Assembly: GCA_013397845.1 (NCBI GenBank)
Contig: VZTG01003809.1
Coordinates: 666,845 to 730,844 of the forward strand
Source: Melanocharis versteri
Taxonomy: Eukaryota; Chordata; Aves; Passeriformes; Melanocharitidae
Length of the DNA: 64,000 bases
Direction of reading: 5' to 3'
The notes beneath the pieces were generated by a model, which ran no database searches, had not been told where the DNA came from, and saw only the letters and a program-made list of their open reading frames with translations. Both the position numbers and the translations under genes were made by a program. Numbering within the stretch: position 1 is the first letter of the stretch; the number at the start of each line of letters is the position of its first letter. Positions 24,921 to 37,908 of this stretch are shown one piece after another.

Positions 24921-26670
24921 CTCGTGAGCCCCCACCTGCAGTGCTACCTCCAGTTTTGCTCCAGCCCTGCGAAGCTCAGCCCTGCAATCCCCCAGGGAAC
25001 CTGCAATTCTCCTGGCAGGAACAATTCTCCTGTTTGCCCCAGCCTCCAGCACTTCCAGAAGGATCCATCTCGGGGCACTGGGCACCACCCCACGCACAGA
25101 TTTAAGGCAACATTCACCTGCAGCACGGCAGCGAGCTGGTGCCACTGCTCGCAGGAGGGGCCAGGGAGGGACAGACCCCAGGGCTGGAGCCCTGCAGCAG
25201 GGTGGGAAGGAAAACGGCTTGGGGGGCTGAGAGGAGAATTCAGGGCAGGTGGTGGGGAGAGGGAGCCGATCTGGGAGCGATGGTCCAAGGCACTGATGGT
25301 CCGAGCTGCGCCTCCTGCGCCTCCTCCCTCGGGACTGGGGTCCCCTCTGGCTTCTGGTGCTCCTGGCTCTGCTCCAGCCGGGCTGCAGCCCCTCAGCCCC
25401 GCAGGAACAAGCCCCTGCAGCCACAGCTTTCCATCCCAGTTCCTCTCCAAAGCACGTGGCTCACGCCCCAGGGACACAGAGAACGCTGGAGAACAACAGA
25501 GAACTGGAAAAGACCCCGCACCAGGCTGTAAACAAACAAAAAACCCCAAAGTGAAGTGTGTTACAAACATTATTATGCAATATAGGCCAGCCTCCTGCTC
25601 TCCTGAGCGAGAGGCAGCAAGGGCTGAGGGCAGCACATCATTCCCAGGGAATATTCCAGGGGATGCAGGGCAGGGTGACCCTGTTTGTAATCCTGGATAA
25701 AATCCAGCACTGTCTCCAACACAGGAAAATGAACCTGAGCTCCCTCCCTTTGCCACACTGGGGCAAACACCTCAGAGCCACTAAACAGGGGGAGAATTTC
25801 ATTCTCAGTTTCGCTTAAATCACCACTCTTCCATTGTTTTTTCCAGAGTTCATACTGCCCAAACGAAAAAGGAGCAAACCAGCTCTCGTTGGAAACGAAA
25901 ACAAAACAGGATTCACCATCTCTCTGGAAGACAAACAGCTGGAAATTCCAGGGACAGTTTTGCTGGTTTGCAGCGCTTGCAGTTTTTATTTTTTTAAATA
26001 TCTGAGCACATCCCTGTGCTGCATTTGAGCCATCCCTCAACCTTCACGCCCAGAGCTTCACACACTCCAGCCTCAGCCTCATCCACAGCCTCTGGAATTG
26101 AACCATTAATCTGAAATCTATTTGAATCCCACTGTTCAGTGGCGTCAATTCTGAGCTCAGACACTAAAGACTGTTTTTCTCCACATCAGCAAAGCTTTTG
26201 CCAGACTTTCTAAATAATTAAGATCAAATCTCTGTAATATCCTCTATATTTCTCCTCCAGCTGCTCCCCTCCTTGGTTCCAGCTCCCTGGGAGCTGGTGT
26301 CCGTGCAGACAGAGCACGCACACCTGAGAAAGGTGAGGAAGAGTCTTCAAAAGAAAACCACTGGAGGAAAGCCCAGAGCTCTGGGGTGCTCAGCCTGTGA
26401 CACTGACTGTGACAACTGCTCCCAGTACAGACTGGGAACCACAGGGAACGGCCCAGCCTGATAAATACTGCACAGGAAAAGGTGCAGGAACAGGAGAAAG
26501 GAAGAGGTGAGGACATCGCTGCTCCTCACAGCTGAGGTTAAGAGGAAAGCAATTTCTGGGGCTCAGGATGGGGCTTGGGAATCTTGTCTCATGTGAGCAC
26601 AGCTCTGCTTTGGGAGAGCTCAGAGCACCAAGAACCAGGGTCCAGCATCCTGCTGCACAGCTGTTCTATG

Positions 26671-26694
26671 AACAAACAAACAAATAAATAAATG
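26671..26694. repeat. (AACA/AATA)n microsatellite
   Basis: A run of aacaaacaaacaaataaata is followed by aatg. It may be the poly-A-like tail of a lost element or a simple repeat. Confidence 0.8.
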
Positions 26695-29600
26695 CAATCT
26701 GCTCTTTTCCCTCAGAAATCCTCTCCAAGCCTCCCAAGTTCCCTGTACCTGGCTGAGCTGGCACTGGAGCGTGTTCCCAACTTGCCAAGGAGTGATTCCT
26801 CTTTCATGTGCACTTCTCTGGCTCACTGTCTACTGCAATTATGCAAATAAAATGCAACTTTATCCTTTCAGCATAATTACATCAAACACAATCAGGCTAT
26901 ATTAAGACTGACTTAAGATGAATGAATTCAGTTCATCTAATGATTTCCTAAATCCCCCCCATGGGACTGTGGCACAGAAAATTCTGTCCCACGAGTGACA
27001 TCAAGTACCAAGACAAATAACTGTGGGTCTGGGGCCTGATCCTACAAAAAGCTGAGCACTTTAGGTCCCCTCTGGAGTCAGAGGCTGCTGGGATTTCCCC
27101 ACTGCCAGAAAAGTAGGAACATCAGCTGGTACCTGTGTCCAGAGGTGTAAAACCACAGCACACCTGCACTTCACACCTGTATTTTGAACTGAAGTCACGC
27201 CTGGGGGTGAAGAATTGTTTGAAGAACACTTTTTTTTCTGTACAGTGAGTGTTTCAGTTTGTGACCCGCGTGCCCAACAGCCCTGCTAATCCAGCGTGTG
27301 CCTGTACCCTGCAGCTGGCAGGCACATCCACATCAGTGCAGCCGAGCAGTCCCTGCCTGATTAGCCAAACATTATTCCCTTTACTGTGGCAAGAGGCAGT
27401 GTCAATATTCGGGTCAAGGCTCGCGAGCTGCAGCGCTCTCTGCTTCCAGCAAGGCTTCTGAGGAGTCTTCTTCCAACACGTTCCAAATACTACTTGAGAC
27501 AGCGATAAAAGGAAAGGAGAAAAAAAGAAGAGATGCTTTTGAGGAGTAAAATAAGGGCAACCCCCTCATTCATGACTCGAACACAGAGTGCTCACTAAAT
27601 CCAGTGAGAGCTGGGCTGGTGCTTGACTGTGGCCCTGCCCTGAGCCCAGGAGCCCCAGGATGCTGCGTGGAAGGGAGCTGGGCTGGGCTCTGCTCAGGGC
27701 GCTGAGCTCCAGCCTGCCCCTGCACTTTGTTTCCTTCCATTTGCAGGGAACATCAAGGTGCCTTATTCCTTCTGTTTTGTGCCCTCATCAAAAGCAATGC
27801 GCTGCTGAATTTTAGGAAGCAGGTGTTCATTTCTGGATGACGAAAGTGTGACATTAGAATGTCCAATTCCTTTCTCTGGGTCTCGTGGCCAAATGAAATT
27901 AAAACAACAGGAAGGAAACCAGAACAACCTCCGGCAGCCTGAGCACGAGGAAGGCAGCAATCCAGGGGGACAAGGGCCTCCCTGGGCACGGAAACACGAA
28001 GGCCTGAGGATTCCTGCCACATTCACTGGCTGTTCTCTTGGTGGATGAGACAGAAACGGGACCGGTCTGGAAGGGGAACGTGGCAGCTGGAAAAGTGCTC
28101 CAGGAGCACCAGGATGAGCTCCGTTCCCGTAAGCACCCCTCCACCCCTGGGAGCAGGAGCAGATGGCACATCCAGCTGGCAGCTGGGGACGCTGGATGGG
28201 GCTGGGAAGGGCCGGGACCAGCCTGGACTTTGGAGGGGCCAGGGAGCAGCCAGGAACCTCTGCCCTGCATGGGGACACCTCGCTCTGCCTCCCTCCCCCA
28301 GGCACAGCTCCGCTCCTGCCCGAGGCTTTCCCTTCCCGGAAAGGAACACACAGACCCCAAAATGTGTGTCTGCTCCTAAAGGATACCTTGGTCACAGAGA
28401 TTTGTAGGCAAAAGGCAATTTAGGCACCACAGGAATCCCCCAACCTATGTGGCTGCGAGTGCAGAATGCACCCAGTTCTCCAGCAGAGTCACTGAACAAG
28501 GAGATATCTGCAGGCTCAATAAACACTTTGCAGCTACACTGAATACACTGATATTTATAACTCTCGTTCAACTGACTTTCCTTACCTGAACTCTTCCATT
28601 CTGCCATCCTCACTCACTGTGTCCAAAACTCCCTCATGCTTCCCATGATGGGTTTAATGTGGAACGTAAAAGGAAAATATTTTAAAACAAACAAACGTGG
28701 AAAGTTTTTGTTTCTGTGTACTGTTGACAGAATTTTCATTTCTGTGTCAGAAACCCTCAGGGAGGAATACAGACAGTGTGAAAAGCTTATTAAAATATCC
28801 TAGTTTTCTGAAACAAACCACTTCATTGTCTGTCAACTTTCTGTATTTACGGAGAAAGAACATCCAAGAGTGCCTCGGGGGGTTAAAACTGTAAGGGAAT
28901 GAAGCAGATGATCTACCTGAGAGGAATAACTGATGAGCACAGAGAGCAGGCACAGGAAAAATGCAAATATTTGGTTTTCCAGGGAGTGAAGACACCAGAA
29001 CCCATTTTAATGTGGGCAACGTGTTCGAGGACTGGGCCAGCAGAGGAGTTGGGTTCCTCTGCTCAGGAAACAACTGGAAACAACTTTCCCTCCATATTCC
29101 AGAGAACACAGACTCTGACCAACCTCTCTGGTGCCCAGAGAAGCCACGTGGATGCTAAAGCAACTTTACACACAACAGGATTAACAAATTGAGGCGAGGT
29201 CAGACAGCGAACACTTCAGAACACAAAGGAAAGTTGAGAAACAAAGGGATCAAGCAAAACAAGTTTCCCAAATTTCGCCATACACACGCGTCTGTACAAG
29301 TGTGGATATTTCTGAAGCACACAGGCAATACGGATAAATACAGTGCTTGATCTGAAATAAAAGTTAAGCTGGGTTTAAATGGAAACCAGTGATCGAAAAA
29401 TGAAGTTTTACTCCTTTGGTAGAAAACTGCTCCTCTGCTCCAGAGGGGAGACAGAAACTGCCCAAGATTCTCCCTCCCCTGTATGCCCATGGCAGGTTCA
29501 GATCAGTTGGGCGTTTCTTTGCAGGGATAAAGCCCTGTCCCACCCCCCAGCTCAATGCACGCTCTGGAATCAGGCCTGTGACACCCAACTGCTGGCAGCC

Positions 29601-29771
29601 CCTCAGCTGGGGAGCAGCCTCGAGTTCCACACGGGGAACATGGACATTCAGGCAGAAACCAAGAGATGGAGACATATCCCACGTGCTCGACGCTGTTTGT
29701 GTCCCCACGTGTGTCCCCAAGCCCTCGGGAGGCCGGGCAGGAGCAGGAGGAGGGGCAGGACGGGCGCTTAC

Positions 29772-29926
29772 CCTCGATGGTGGCTCTCTTGGGCAGGATG
29801 GTGATGGCTCCCTCGGCCACGTCCTCCTGCTGCAGCAGCGGGCTCACCTTGGAGCCCCACGTGTCGGAGCCCACCCACAGGAAGTGTCCCACCTGATCCG
29901 CCCTCTTGGCGGCCGCCAGGATCTGC
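29772..29926 (-). CDS. GRM7: GRM7-like receptor, exon 4
   Basis: This 155-bp exon, the length expected for GRM7 exon 4, completes the Lys codon from exon 3. It encodes QILAAAKRADQVGHFLWVG, SDTWGSK, SPLLQQEDVAEGAIT and ILPKRATIEG. The acceptor is tttccacag and the donor is gtaagc. The Asp and Lys of SDTWGSK align with mGlu1 D318 and R323, which contact the ligand's amino and carboxyl groups, so binding chemistry looks intact. AAAKRADQVGHFLWVGSD is close to GRM7. The following stretch PLLQQEDVAEGAITILPKR differs from remembered mammalian GRM7 at His-to-Leu, His-to-Gln, Ile-to-Val and Gln-to-Leu sites and resembles a mix of GRM8 and GRM6. Third-position GC is 47 of 51. Confidence 0.96.
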
Positions 29927-30851
29927 CTGTGGAAAGGAACGCTTGGTTTGCAACGCGATTCTGTTTAAATGCGGAGCTGCCGTAGAAAATGGGGTGTGGC
30001 GATGGCAGAATGGCTGAGCTGGATGAGCTCAGAGGTGTTTCCCAACCTGACTGAGGCTGTGGTGAGCAGGGACAGCACATTCCTGAACCCAGCACAGCTC
30101 AGGGGCTTGGGACACCCTGCATCACCCGGGCTCTGAGCAGCTGGGGCCAGGGAAGGATGGAACTGGATGATCTTCAAAGGTCCTTCCCAACCCAAACCAT
30201 CCCATGATCCATGCAGCACCAATGGGACTTCTCTTTAAATTCACCCTATATCCCATGACTGAGTTATTGATTCCACTAAAACTTCGAGTTTTTCCATTGA
30301 CTTTACTAAAACTTCTCCCTAAATTCTTTTTGTCTCGTTCTGTGGGACTGGGCCTCTCAGCAACTGATGATTCCACCACAATTTTAAGCTAATTTCAGAT
30401 TCTGGACCCAGAATACGCAAGTGAGTAATGAAATATAAAATAGTCTTTGTGTTATTTTATGAGCCCATTCCATGTGGTTTAACCTTGAGCACCCAAGTCA
30501 CTTTATCACTATCAACTTCCATTTGCCATAAAATAGACTGCGAATTAATGAATTACACAAAGTAGAACGAGCCTGGGGAGGGGGGCGTGTTCTTAATTGC
30601 TCTGAGAGGAAAGGTCAGCTCTGCCAAGCAGCACGAGTAACCCCCATGCCAGGAAAAGCTCCCAGACCCTGGTCCCCACTCCTGCCCCTCCAGCACGGCC
30701 TGGGCAGCAGCAGCCTCGTGCCTGGTGCTTCCCCAGGTTCCCAACGCCCCATCCCCACGTGGCTCCCACCACAGACCTCTCCCTGCCTCACCCAGAGCTG
30801 GGCTGACCCCTTTCCCGTGAGCCCAGGGGGCTGGGGCCCAGCCAGCCTTAC
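29927..30851 (-). other. Intron 3 (short, 925 bp)
   Basis: This is the only short intron in the window. Its donor is gtaagg and its acceptor tttccacag. It holds one CR1 3' fragment (30150-30213), and AT-rich unique sequence fills about 30230-30560. The remainder is GC-rich with no recognisable content. Confidence 0.9.
30150..30213 (+). mobile_element. CR1 LINE 3' end within intron 3
   Basis: The sequence aactggatgatcttcaaagg, then tccttcccaacccaaaccat and cccatgatcc is a typical CR1 3' end. It is antisense to the receptor gene. Confidence 0.85.
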
Positions 30852-30993
30852 TTGATGTCCTCGTCGTTGGCGAAGATGACGATGGCCCTGGCGTTGGGCG
30901 TCTCCAGCAGCTGCCGGATGATCCTGTCGAAGTCGATGCTCTTGTCCTTGCGGTCCTGGGGGATCTTCAGGGACTGGGCAATGCAGAGCCCAC
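30852..30993 (-). CDS. GRM7: GRM7-like receptor, exon 3
   Basis: This 142-bp exon joins exon 2 in phase to complete a Gly codon, then encodes GLCIAQSLKIPQDRK, KSIDFDRIIRQLLETPNA and RAIVIFANDEDI. It ends two bases into a Lys codon. The acceptor is ggcacag and the donor is gtaagg. The Cys of GLCIAQ matches mGlu1 C254, which in the family forms a disulfide with the cysteine-rich domain and couples ligand binding to the membrane helices. FANDEDIK is typical of group III receptors. Against human GRM7 as remembered, about 9 of 47 residues differ, the highest density in the window, and several changes match GRM4/6/8 (LLETPNAR instead of LLDTPNSR). Third positions are almost entirely G or C (45 of 46). 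It lies only 925 bp from exon 4. Confidence 0.96.
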
Positions 30994-32730
30994 CTGTGCC
31001 AGAGAGCAGAGGACAAAGGCACCTTCAGAGGAGGAAAGGGGAGAGCACAGCAAAGGCAGCGGGGAATGCACGGCCCAAAGGGGAGCCTGGAGGGGAGGAA
31101 CTCCCCCGTGGATCGCTGCCCTCCCAGGCTCTCCATGGCCAGATCCAGAGGGATCCGTGCAATTCCTGCTCTGGTAGCACAGCCTGCGTGGCTGGGAGGC
31201 TCAGGGATCACACAGCCTGTGCCCAACCCACTGCAGAAAAGCAAAATAAGCAAAGAAATGGGCAGTGGGAGGATGAAAAGGAGAGGAATTAGAAAAGGAA
31301 ACAACAGCAACCCGAACAAGCTTAAACTGATGAATAAACCCCCAAAACAACTGAGAGGCAAAAGGTGCTGACAGTGCATTGGGCAGACTTTATCTCAGTG
31401 AAGGGCTGGGATTCTTATTGATTTTGCAGCTTGAGGGCTACTGGGGGAAAATGCTTCCACTGGAATGACTTACCTGGAATAGGAACAGCCAAAGTTGAGA
31501 CACTGGCAAAACATTGTTCAAGAAAATCCTTATTCACTCAAGTGCCCACCGCCAAGCAGGATGGATAAACCAAAGTACGGAAGCCTCGAGATAAACTCTG
31601 TGAATGGCACTTCTCATAGATACCCAGGGAACCCAGAAAAGAGCACCAACAGTCACAGATCCCTACAGCCAGACCAAAAAATGCCCACTTGCAGCACAGT
31701 TCCTGTATTACAGTTGTTTAGTTTGTTTTAGAAAAAATAAAATAAAAAAAAAATCCCATCTCCACTGACATTCTAGTTGTTGCTGGCAGATGAAAACACA
31801 ACTTTTGCCTTAATTATTCCGTTTCTCAGTAGTAAACACTTTCATCTTTTAGGGCATCTTTGATACCAACCTCCTCACCATAGCGCACAGTGCGTTAATT
31901 AATAACGTATCAGAGCTCTTAATGAAAACCAGCAGTGGGGACGAGTTAATTAAAAGGCAGCAGGACAAGGGAGAGATTCGCAGATAGGCTTTAAAACCCA
32001 GATTTAAAAGTCCTGGTAATTGAAGCACTGGAGAAGGTGTTGGAGGGTGAAGAACCTGGAGGAGGAGGAGGCTCAAGCCGCGGAGCATCCTCCTCACCCC
32101 AGGGCAAAGCAAACCCAGAGAGAGGCACGGGGCGGCCGGGAGACCCAACCTGCTGCTTGGAAAGGCCGAGATCCGGCTCCTGTGCACGTCCTCGAGCCCC
32201 TCACAAAGCAGGTCAGGCTCGTTCTCCCTGATTTGGGACAGAGAGAAGCTGAGCTGCAGCTGCCTGAAGGCGAGGCAGCGCTGCTGGACGGGCTGCTCCA
32301 AACACCCGGGAGGGAAAACGATTGCTTCGGTGGGAAGAAAGGAAACAGTGAAAAGGAAAGGCTGGGAAAGAATAAAGGAGAATAACAACCCCCAACTTTT
32401 TCTCTGACTCACATAGAACATTTAATTTTGCTTCGCAATTATCACAACCTGGACTTTCTGTAGCCTTTTTTTACCTTTAAAAGCAAACAATACTGAGTTT
32501 TAAAAATAAACTTCATTTTAAACGAAGATTGAAAGTCTCACTGCCAGTGAGTTCAGAAATCTGAAGAGTTTTAAATGCTCCTTCTATTTTCCCCAGTCAA
32601 AATTATATGGAATGAACCCAAACCCACGAGCAGTGCTCTCCAGCTTTCCCAAAATGTCCCACTTGGCAGGGATCTCAGCTGGTTAAAAGCACAACCCCCG
32701 GGCAGCCCTGGTCCCGAGCATCCCCAGCAT

Positions 32731-32795
32731 TGTCCCTGCTCATGGCAGGGGTGGCAATGGATGGGTCCCTCCCAGCCCAACCATTCCACCAGCCC
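32731..32795 (+). mobile_element. CR1 LINE 3' fragment
   Basis: It contains tgtccctgctcatggcaggg, gtggcaatggatgggtccct and cccagcccaaccattcca. It is short and diverged. Confidence 0.7.
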
Positions 32796-33970
32796 CTGGT
32801 TCTGATAAACAGCCACCCCCAGTGTGCAGAGAGTCAGAAACAAAAGGGTCTCACCCACACCCACCACAGCAAAAGCTCTGTAGACAAGAGTCTATCTGCA
32901 TTAAAGAATCTGTGAATCCAGGGGGGAGAAAGAACAACCCCCTCAACCAGCTCACACGCTGCTGCTGCAAATCTATAATTAAAGAAATAAATAATTAATT
33001 TAATATTAAGTAAATGTGACCAACATGATGGAAGTGCTTGGAAAAGGAGCTGGAGTGGTGGGAAGGCTGCTGGCCCTGCAGCCACCCTGGACAATCCCAT
33101 CCACTGTGTGGGGCCTGCACGGGGAAGCCAAAGCTGCATTGCTGTGGATGAGGGGCACAGCTGAGCCGAGCGTCCTCGGACAGAGCCCCAGCTGTGCCGG
33201 GCTCCACCGCCAGCAAAACCCTCTGATGCAGCATCTGCTGCCAAGGCTCTAATTCCCAGGGGCTGTCGGATGGAGAGGGGAGCAGGCTGGGGAAAGGAAA
33301 CAGTCTGGAATTCAAGAGGGCAGATCTCAGATCCTCTTTGGGACAGTTTCCCACTCCCTTTGCGAGGGCAGCTCCTGCTTTCCCTGCTGGCCAGTGGGCA
33401 GGGCAAAAACCAGAGCCCACCTGGGAAGGTGCCCTGGGCAGACCCCGTGGGCTCAGCCCCTCGGGATGGGGAGCTGCTCTCAATCCAGGCAGTGGGAGAG
33501 CTTTCCCAAAAGGAGCAGATGACCTGGTACCCTGCTGGCCTTGGCATCACTTGTGCTCAAAGGAATTACGGCTACATGGTAAGGAGGCCTGGATCCCTGG
33601 CAGTGCCTACCAGTGTGCCCTTTGTCACCCCGCAGCAAACAGAGTGCCCAGGAATTGGGTGCCTGTTGTCCAAAAGGCACAGTGGAATAAGTTCAGCTTT
33701 CATATCCTCATCCCACATTCCACCACAATGGGAAACATGTGCACAGTTATTGAAACTGTCAGGTTAATTCACAGCACTTCTGAGGGAAAATCCTCTGAGG
33801 GAATTAGGTGGTGAAAACGTGGAAGTTTCAAATTCAGGATCTTGTCATAGGACTCCTGCAGTAATTCATTACCCCTGGTGGCCTGGAGAAGTGACAAATG
33901 CTGCCAGCAGCACAAAGTGCCTGGCAAAGGATGAGAGCCTGGGAGCCAGAGACTCCCCAGGACTGAGTGG

Positions 33971-34160
33971 GGGCTGCTCTGAAGTGCCCGGAGCAGCTGG
34001 GGCTGCCCTGGATCCCTGGCAGTGCCCAAGGCCAGGGCCAGGCTTGGAGCAGCCTGGGACAGTGGCAGGTGTCCCTGCCCACGGCAGGGGGTGTGGAACA
34101 ACAAGATCCTTAGGGTGCCTCCCAACCCGAACCATTCCAGGATTTTACGATCCCATGAAT
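33971..34160 (+). mobile_element. CR1 LINE fragment
   Basis: It includes cggagcagctggggctgccc, tggatccctggcagtgccca, cctgggacagtggcaggtgt and a terminal accattccaggattttacga. The sense strand is plus. Confidence 0.88.
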
Positions 34161-35799
34161 TTGTGGATGCCACACCACGAAATAACCAACGTTGCTGGGA
34201 TAAAGAGTCGATCCACGGAGCCCATCTGCCTGCTGTGGAGTGAGATCCACGGCACGAGCCCTCTGAAGCAGGAGCACGTGATGGTTTTTTCCCCAGGAAT
34301 GCCAGTCCTATGTCGGAGCCTGGCACAGGGTCAGGCCCCACCGCAGGAGCTGGGAGCAGGACAGAGCCGGAGCAATCCCCTGGGCAATCCCTGGCTGCTC
34401 CTGCCATCCTGGAGCCCCTGGGCCGTGCCTGTGGCAGGCAGAGCCTGGAGAATTCTCTGCAGCCGGAGCAGGCACCGTTAAATGGGCCAGGGCACTGAAC
34501 AGCCAGCGCTGCTGTTTCAGGGGATGCACAGATCTGGGAATCAAAGTGCTGCTGCAGTAGCCATGGATACCCCTGATTATGTGGCATTTGGGCTCTGCTA
34601 CAACACTAAGTACATTATTCTGCTTCCCTGAAATTCTCCAGGAGCTATTTTTCTTATCACCACTTAATTGGATTATCAGGTAGCAAAAGAGACAATTTAA
34701 CACTTTTTTGGCTGATTTATCTGCAGAGATCCTCATCTGGGGGGAATCACTTTTAGCAACACCGAAAACATCACGTCACAAAGTTGTGTTGGTGCTGATG
34801 ATTATCAAAAGGAACTCTCAATTAATTTGATTAATACGTTCCTTTAAAATTAGCAGCTGCCAAGAGCTGCCTCCTGGATGTTTATCAGAGTTATGGGAAC
34901 AACAGACAAAGCCCCTGGCACAGCTCGGCTGCTCCTCCACTGGCAGTGACTCCAAGACATTCCTCCCTGCACAGCCGCACAGAAAACGCCCTAAAATGAA
35001 GATTTTTAGGGATGGTTTGTTGGGAGGGGTGAGAAAAACACAGGCTGAGTACGATGATACCTAGACTTTGTAACGCAAACAATAAAAATAAAAAGTCTTC
35101 AGGTGCAGGAGAGTTCTGATCCCTCAGAGAGACCCTGCCAGGGAGCTGCTGTGGCCCCTTAAAGATCCTACAAGCAGGACCCCCCATCACGCAGGGGGAA
35201 ATAAATCAATCAAACACTTCAACTGAAGTTTGGGGGGAGCTTTTCATTTCACTGTACATTTTCTATGTCACTGCTGGCTTCTGGCATTTCCTGCCATACC
35301 CTGCATATACAATTTATGAGCTGCAATGAACGTGACTGGTAAACCTCCTAAATTCTGCAGACAAGAAACCAGTGGCAGTAACACTGAAGGCTGAGTTTAA
35401 AGAAGTCAGGATTCTCCCCCTGTGAAAACCTGGACAGCACAACTGAGGAGATTTCCCTGATAAAGCAGAATCACGTCCTAAAGAACCAGAACGACAAAAG
35501 ATCCTTTTATAGTCCTGAAATACAGCTGGGGCTGCCAGCTTGCACCAAACTCCTCAGCAGGGACAGAGCTGTTCAAACAACTGCCACAAACCCACCAAAT
35601 CCTCAGAGCCAGAGGCTGGAAATGGATCCGTGACTCACACGAGGCTCTGCAGCAGCAGCCACATCCCAGGGAGGGGTTTGGGGCCAAGCTTTGGTTTATG
35701 TTTAACTAAAAACCAGAGTAAACCCCTCAATGTCCACATTCCAGGACCTGCCACCAACCCACCACAGTGAAAGGGAGAAAACAAATGGAGAGGCCAAAT

Positions 35800-36560
35800 C
35801 AGCACAGAATATGCAGAACCCTCAAGAAAAAGGAACTTCAGGTTAAAAAAATGGCTTGTAGAGAGATCCAGAAATGCCAGCTGGGCCCTTTGTCCTAAAT
35901 CAAAGTCCTAATGAGGCTCTGGACTGGCTGGTTGTTTCTCTACTAGAACAATTAATATCCTGCTCCCTAGGAATGCTCACTCTCCTGCCTGCCAAGAGCT
36001 CCAAAGTCCTTGCTTATGGCAGTAAAAGAAGTTTACAACTGCCCTGATCTGCAGATGGGCTCGGATTTAAATTACATCTCCATAGTATGGTAATTCAATT
36101 GTAAAAATAGAAAGTGCACCAATAATAAAATTACATTAAAACATGGAATGACAACAATTTATCCAAGGAAAAGGATCCCTGTGGATACCCAACAGCTTTA
36201 ACTTAGAAACTTTCTACACGTGAAGAAGCTACTGAATCACTTGGAAATTTCATTTTCACTAATCTTGTTTATTGTTTCATTTTTTCACATTAGCCCTCAT
36301 CATAACCCAACAACAGAACACCTAAACTAATATGGAAGACTAATATTTCTAGTATGTTATTCATTAATGCTTAATTCCATTGTGTCAGACCTTTGCTGCA
36401 TATTTAATGACATTCCTGGTGTGTTTTATCACCTCAAAATTGTCCTTTATTATGGCAGTTAAACTCCAGTAATATACAAAAAATTAAGACTCTCCTTGGG
36501 AACACTAAATTAAATTATAAGAACGGTGTAAGATCACTTTGAAAGATGTAGGAAAGCTCT
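35800..36560. other. AT-rich, repeat-poor intronic block
   Basis: AT-rich unique-looking sequence with several attaat/ttaat elements and no recognised repeat or coding signal lies here. It may include conserved regulatory DNA; this cannot be tested from one sequence. Confidence 0.4.
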
Positions 36561-37908
36561 GTTTGTGAGACAGAATAGAAGGAAAACGAGGATGTGCTGT
36601 GGGACCAGGAGCTGCCTGTGCCTGGGAGCCACGAGTGAGAGCAGGCTCAGCCCAGGCCGTGGCTGGAGAAGGCACTGGGAGTTTTTAGCTTCCTAAAATC
36701 TGCTACAAAAGGTGCAGTGGAGCCACACAGTGCAGCCACGTAGGAAAAGGCAGTATAAAATAAAAGTCCTGCTTCAAACATTGAAATCACTTGTGTTGGT
36801 CCAGCCCTAGGAGTGCTCCCGTGACCCGGCCTGGAGCAGGGCCCTGCAAAGGGAAACCCCTGCTCAGAAAGCTCTGAGAGCCACCTGACAATGAAATGTT
36901 ACCCGTTGGAAGGAGATTGGATTGCAGGGAACCAAGAAGAAAATCCCTAAGTGGATAAAGCATTCCCTGTTTTCTTTGAAAGACCCAGACCAGGAAGCTC
37001 CTCAGCTGAACGGCCTTATTTATGCTTTGGATCTTGTCTTTCACCTGTTTCTGACAGCAAAGAGAAAAGAGAGACCCCAGATTCAGGCATGTGGGTTGAG
37101 CTGAAAGGGCTGTGACTGGAGATCTGTGGGGTCCTGTGAGATCCCAGTCCTGGGGACACCTGCTGAGCCACGGGATGCACCACTCCAGGGGAAAACCACT
37201 CGGTCCGACCTCAAACAGCACAAATCCCCGAGTGACGCAAGGATAAAACAGAACCACGGAGCTGGCGAGGTTGGAACAGACCTCCAGGACCCAGCTGGGA
37301 GCCCAGCACACCCCCGTGGTGCCCACTGAGCCTCAGCCCCGTCCTTGCAGAGCCTGAGCGCAGCTCTACAGCATCCTGAGCAAAAATAGCCCGGCAGAGC
37401 CCTCCCCAGCAGCGCCAGAACTCGCTCAAACACATTTGCTTTAGGAACAGCCGTGGGCGGTGCGAGCTCCGGCTGCGGGAGAGACACAAACAAAGCTCCC
37501 AAAATACCCGGGTGAGAGCCCAGCTCCAGCCCAGCCACGGCACCAGGAGGAGCGGGCTCCAACACAACAGCAGCTAGGCGAGCCGGGCCTGCTGCTGCTG
37601 CAGAAACCCTCAAACTGGCAATAAACCGAAATTCTGTGGGAGAAGCACGGCGAGCAGCCCCTGCTGAGGGCCTTGGAACAGCCTGGAGAGCCCCAGCCCA
37701 GCACCGAGGTGACAAACAGGCCTCCTGCAGCACCAGCTGTGGCACCTGATGCCCCAGCCACAGGAGAGGGAACCCCAGAGAGGCTGGCCCAGAATGAGAT
37801 GTGATCAGCGTGAAAGCAGATTGGATTCCAGGGAATCAACAAAGAAAGAAAGAAACAAACTGGGAAAATATTCCCTGTTTTCCTGTAAATAAGTGCTATG
37901 ATGAAGGC

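Larger units (their letters stand above)
14236..29771 (-). other. Intron 4
   Basis: This 15.5-kb intron separates exons 5 and 4. It holds six CR1 fragments between 16505 and 24920, several minisatellites between 18302 and 22406, and an AT-rich, repeat-poor stretch near 18770-19560. A (GAACAAA/AAAT)n run lies at 26671. No coding sequence is supported. Parts not listed separately (for example 14240-16500 and 27000-29770) show nothing I can identify. Confidence 0.85.

Noticed and set aside
24944..25756. 270-codon and 258-codon open frames on opposite strands
   Set aside because: Overlapping open frames on both strands in GC-rich DNA are typical of chance; no motif, signal peptide or splice context supports either.
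33769..34587. 272-codon open frame on the minus strand
   Set aside because: It overlaps a CR1 fragment, has no recognisable domain and lies within an intron; best explained by GC-rich chance frames.
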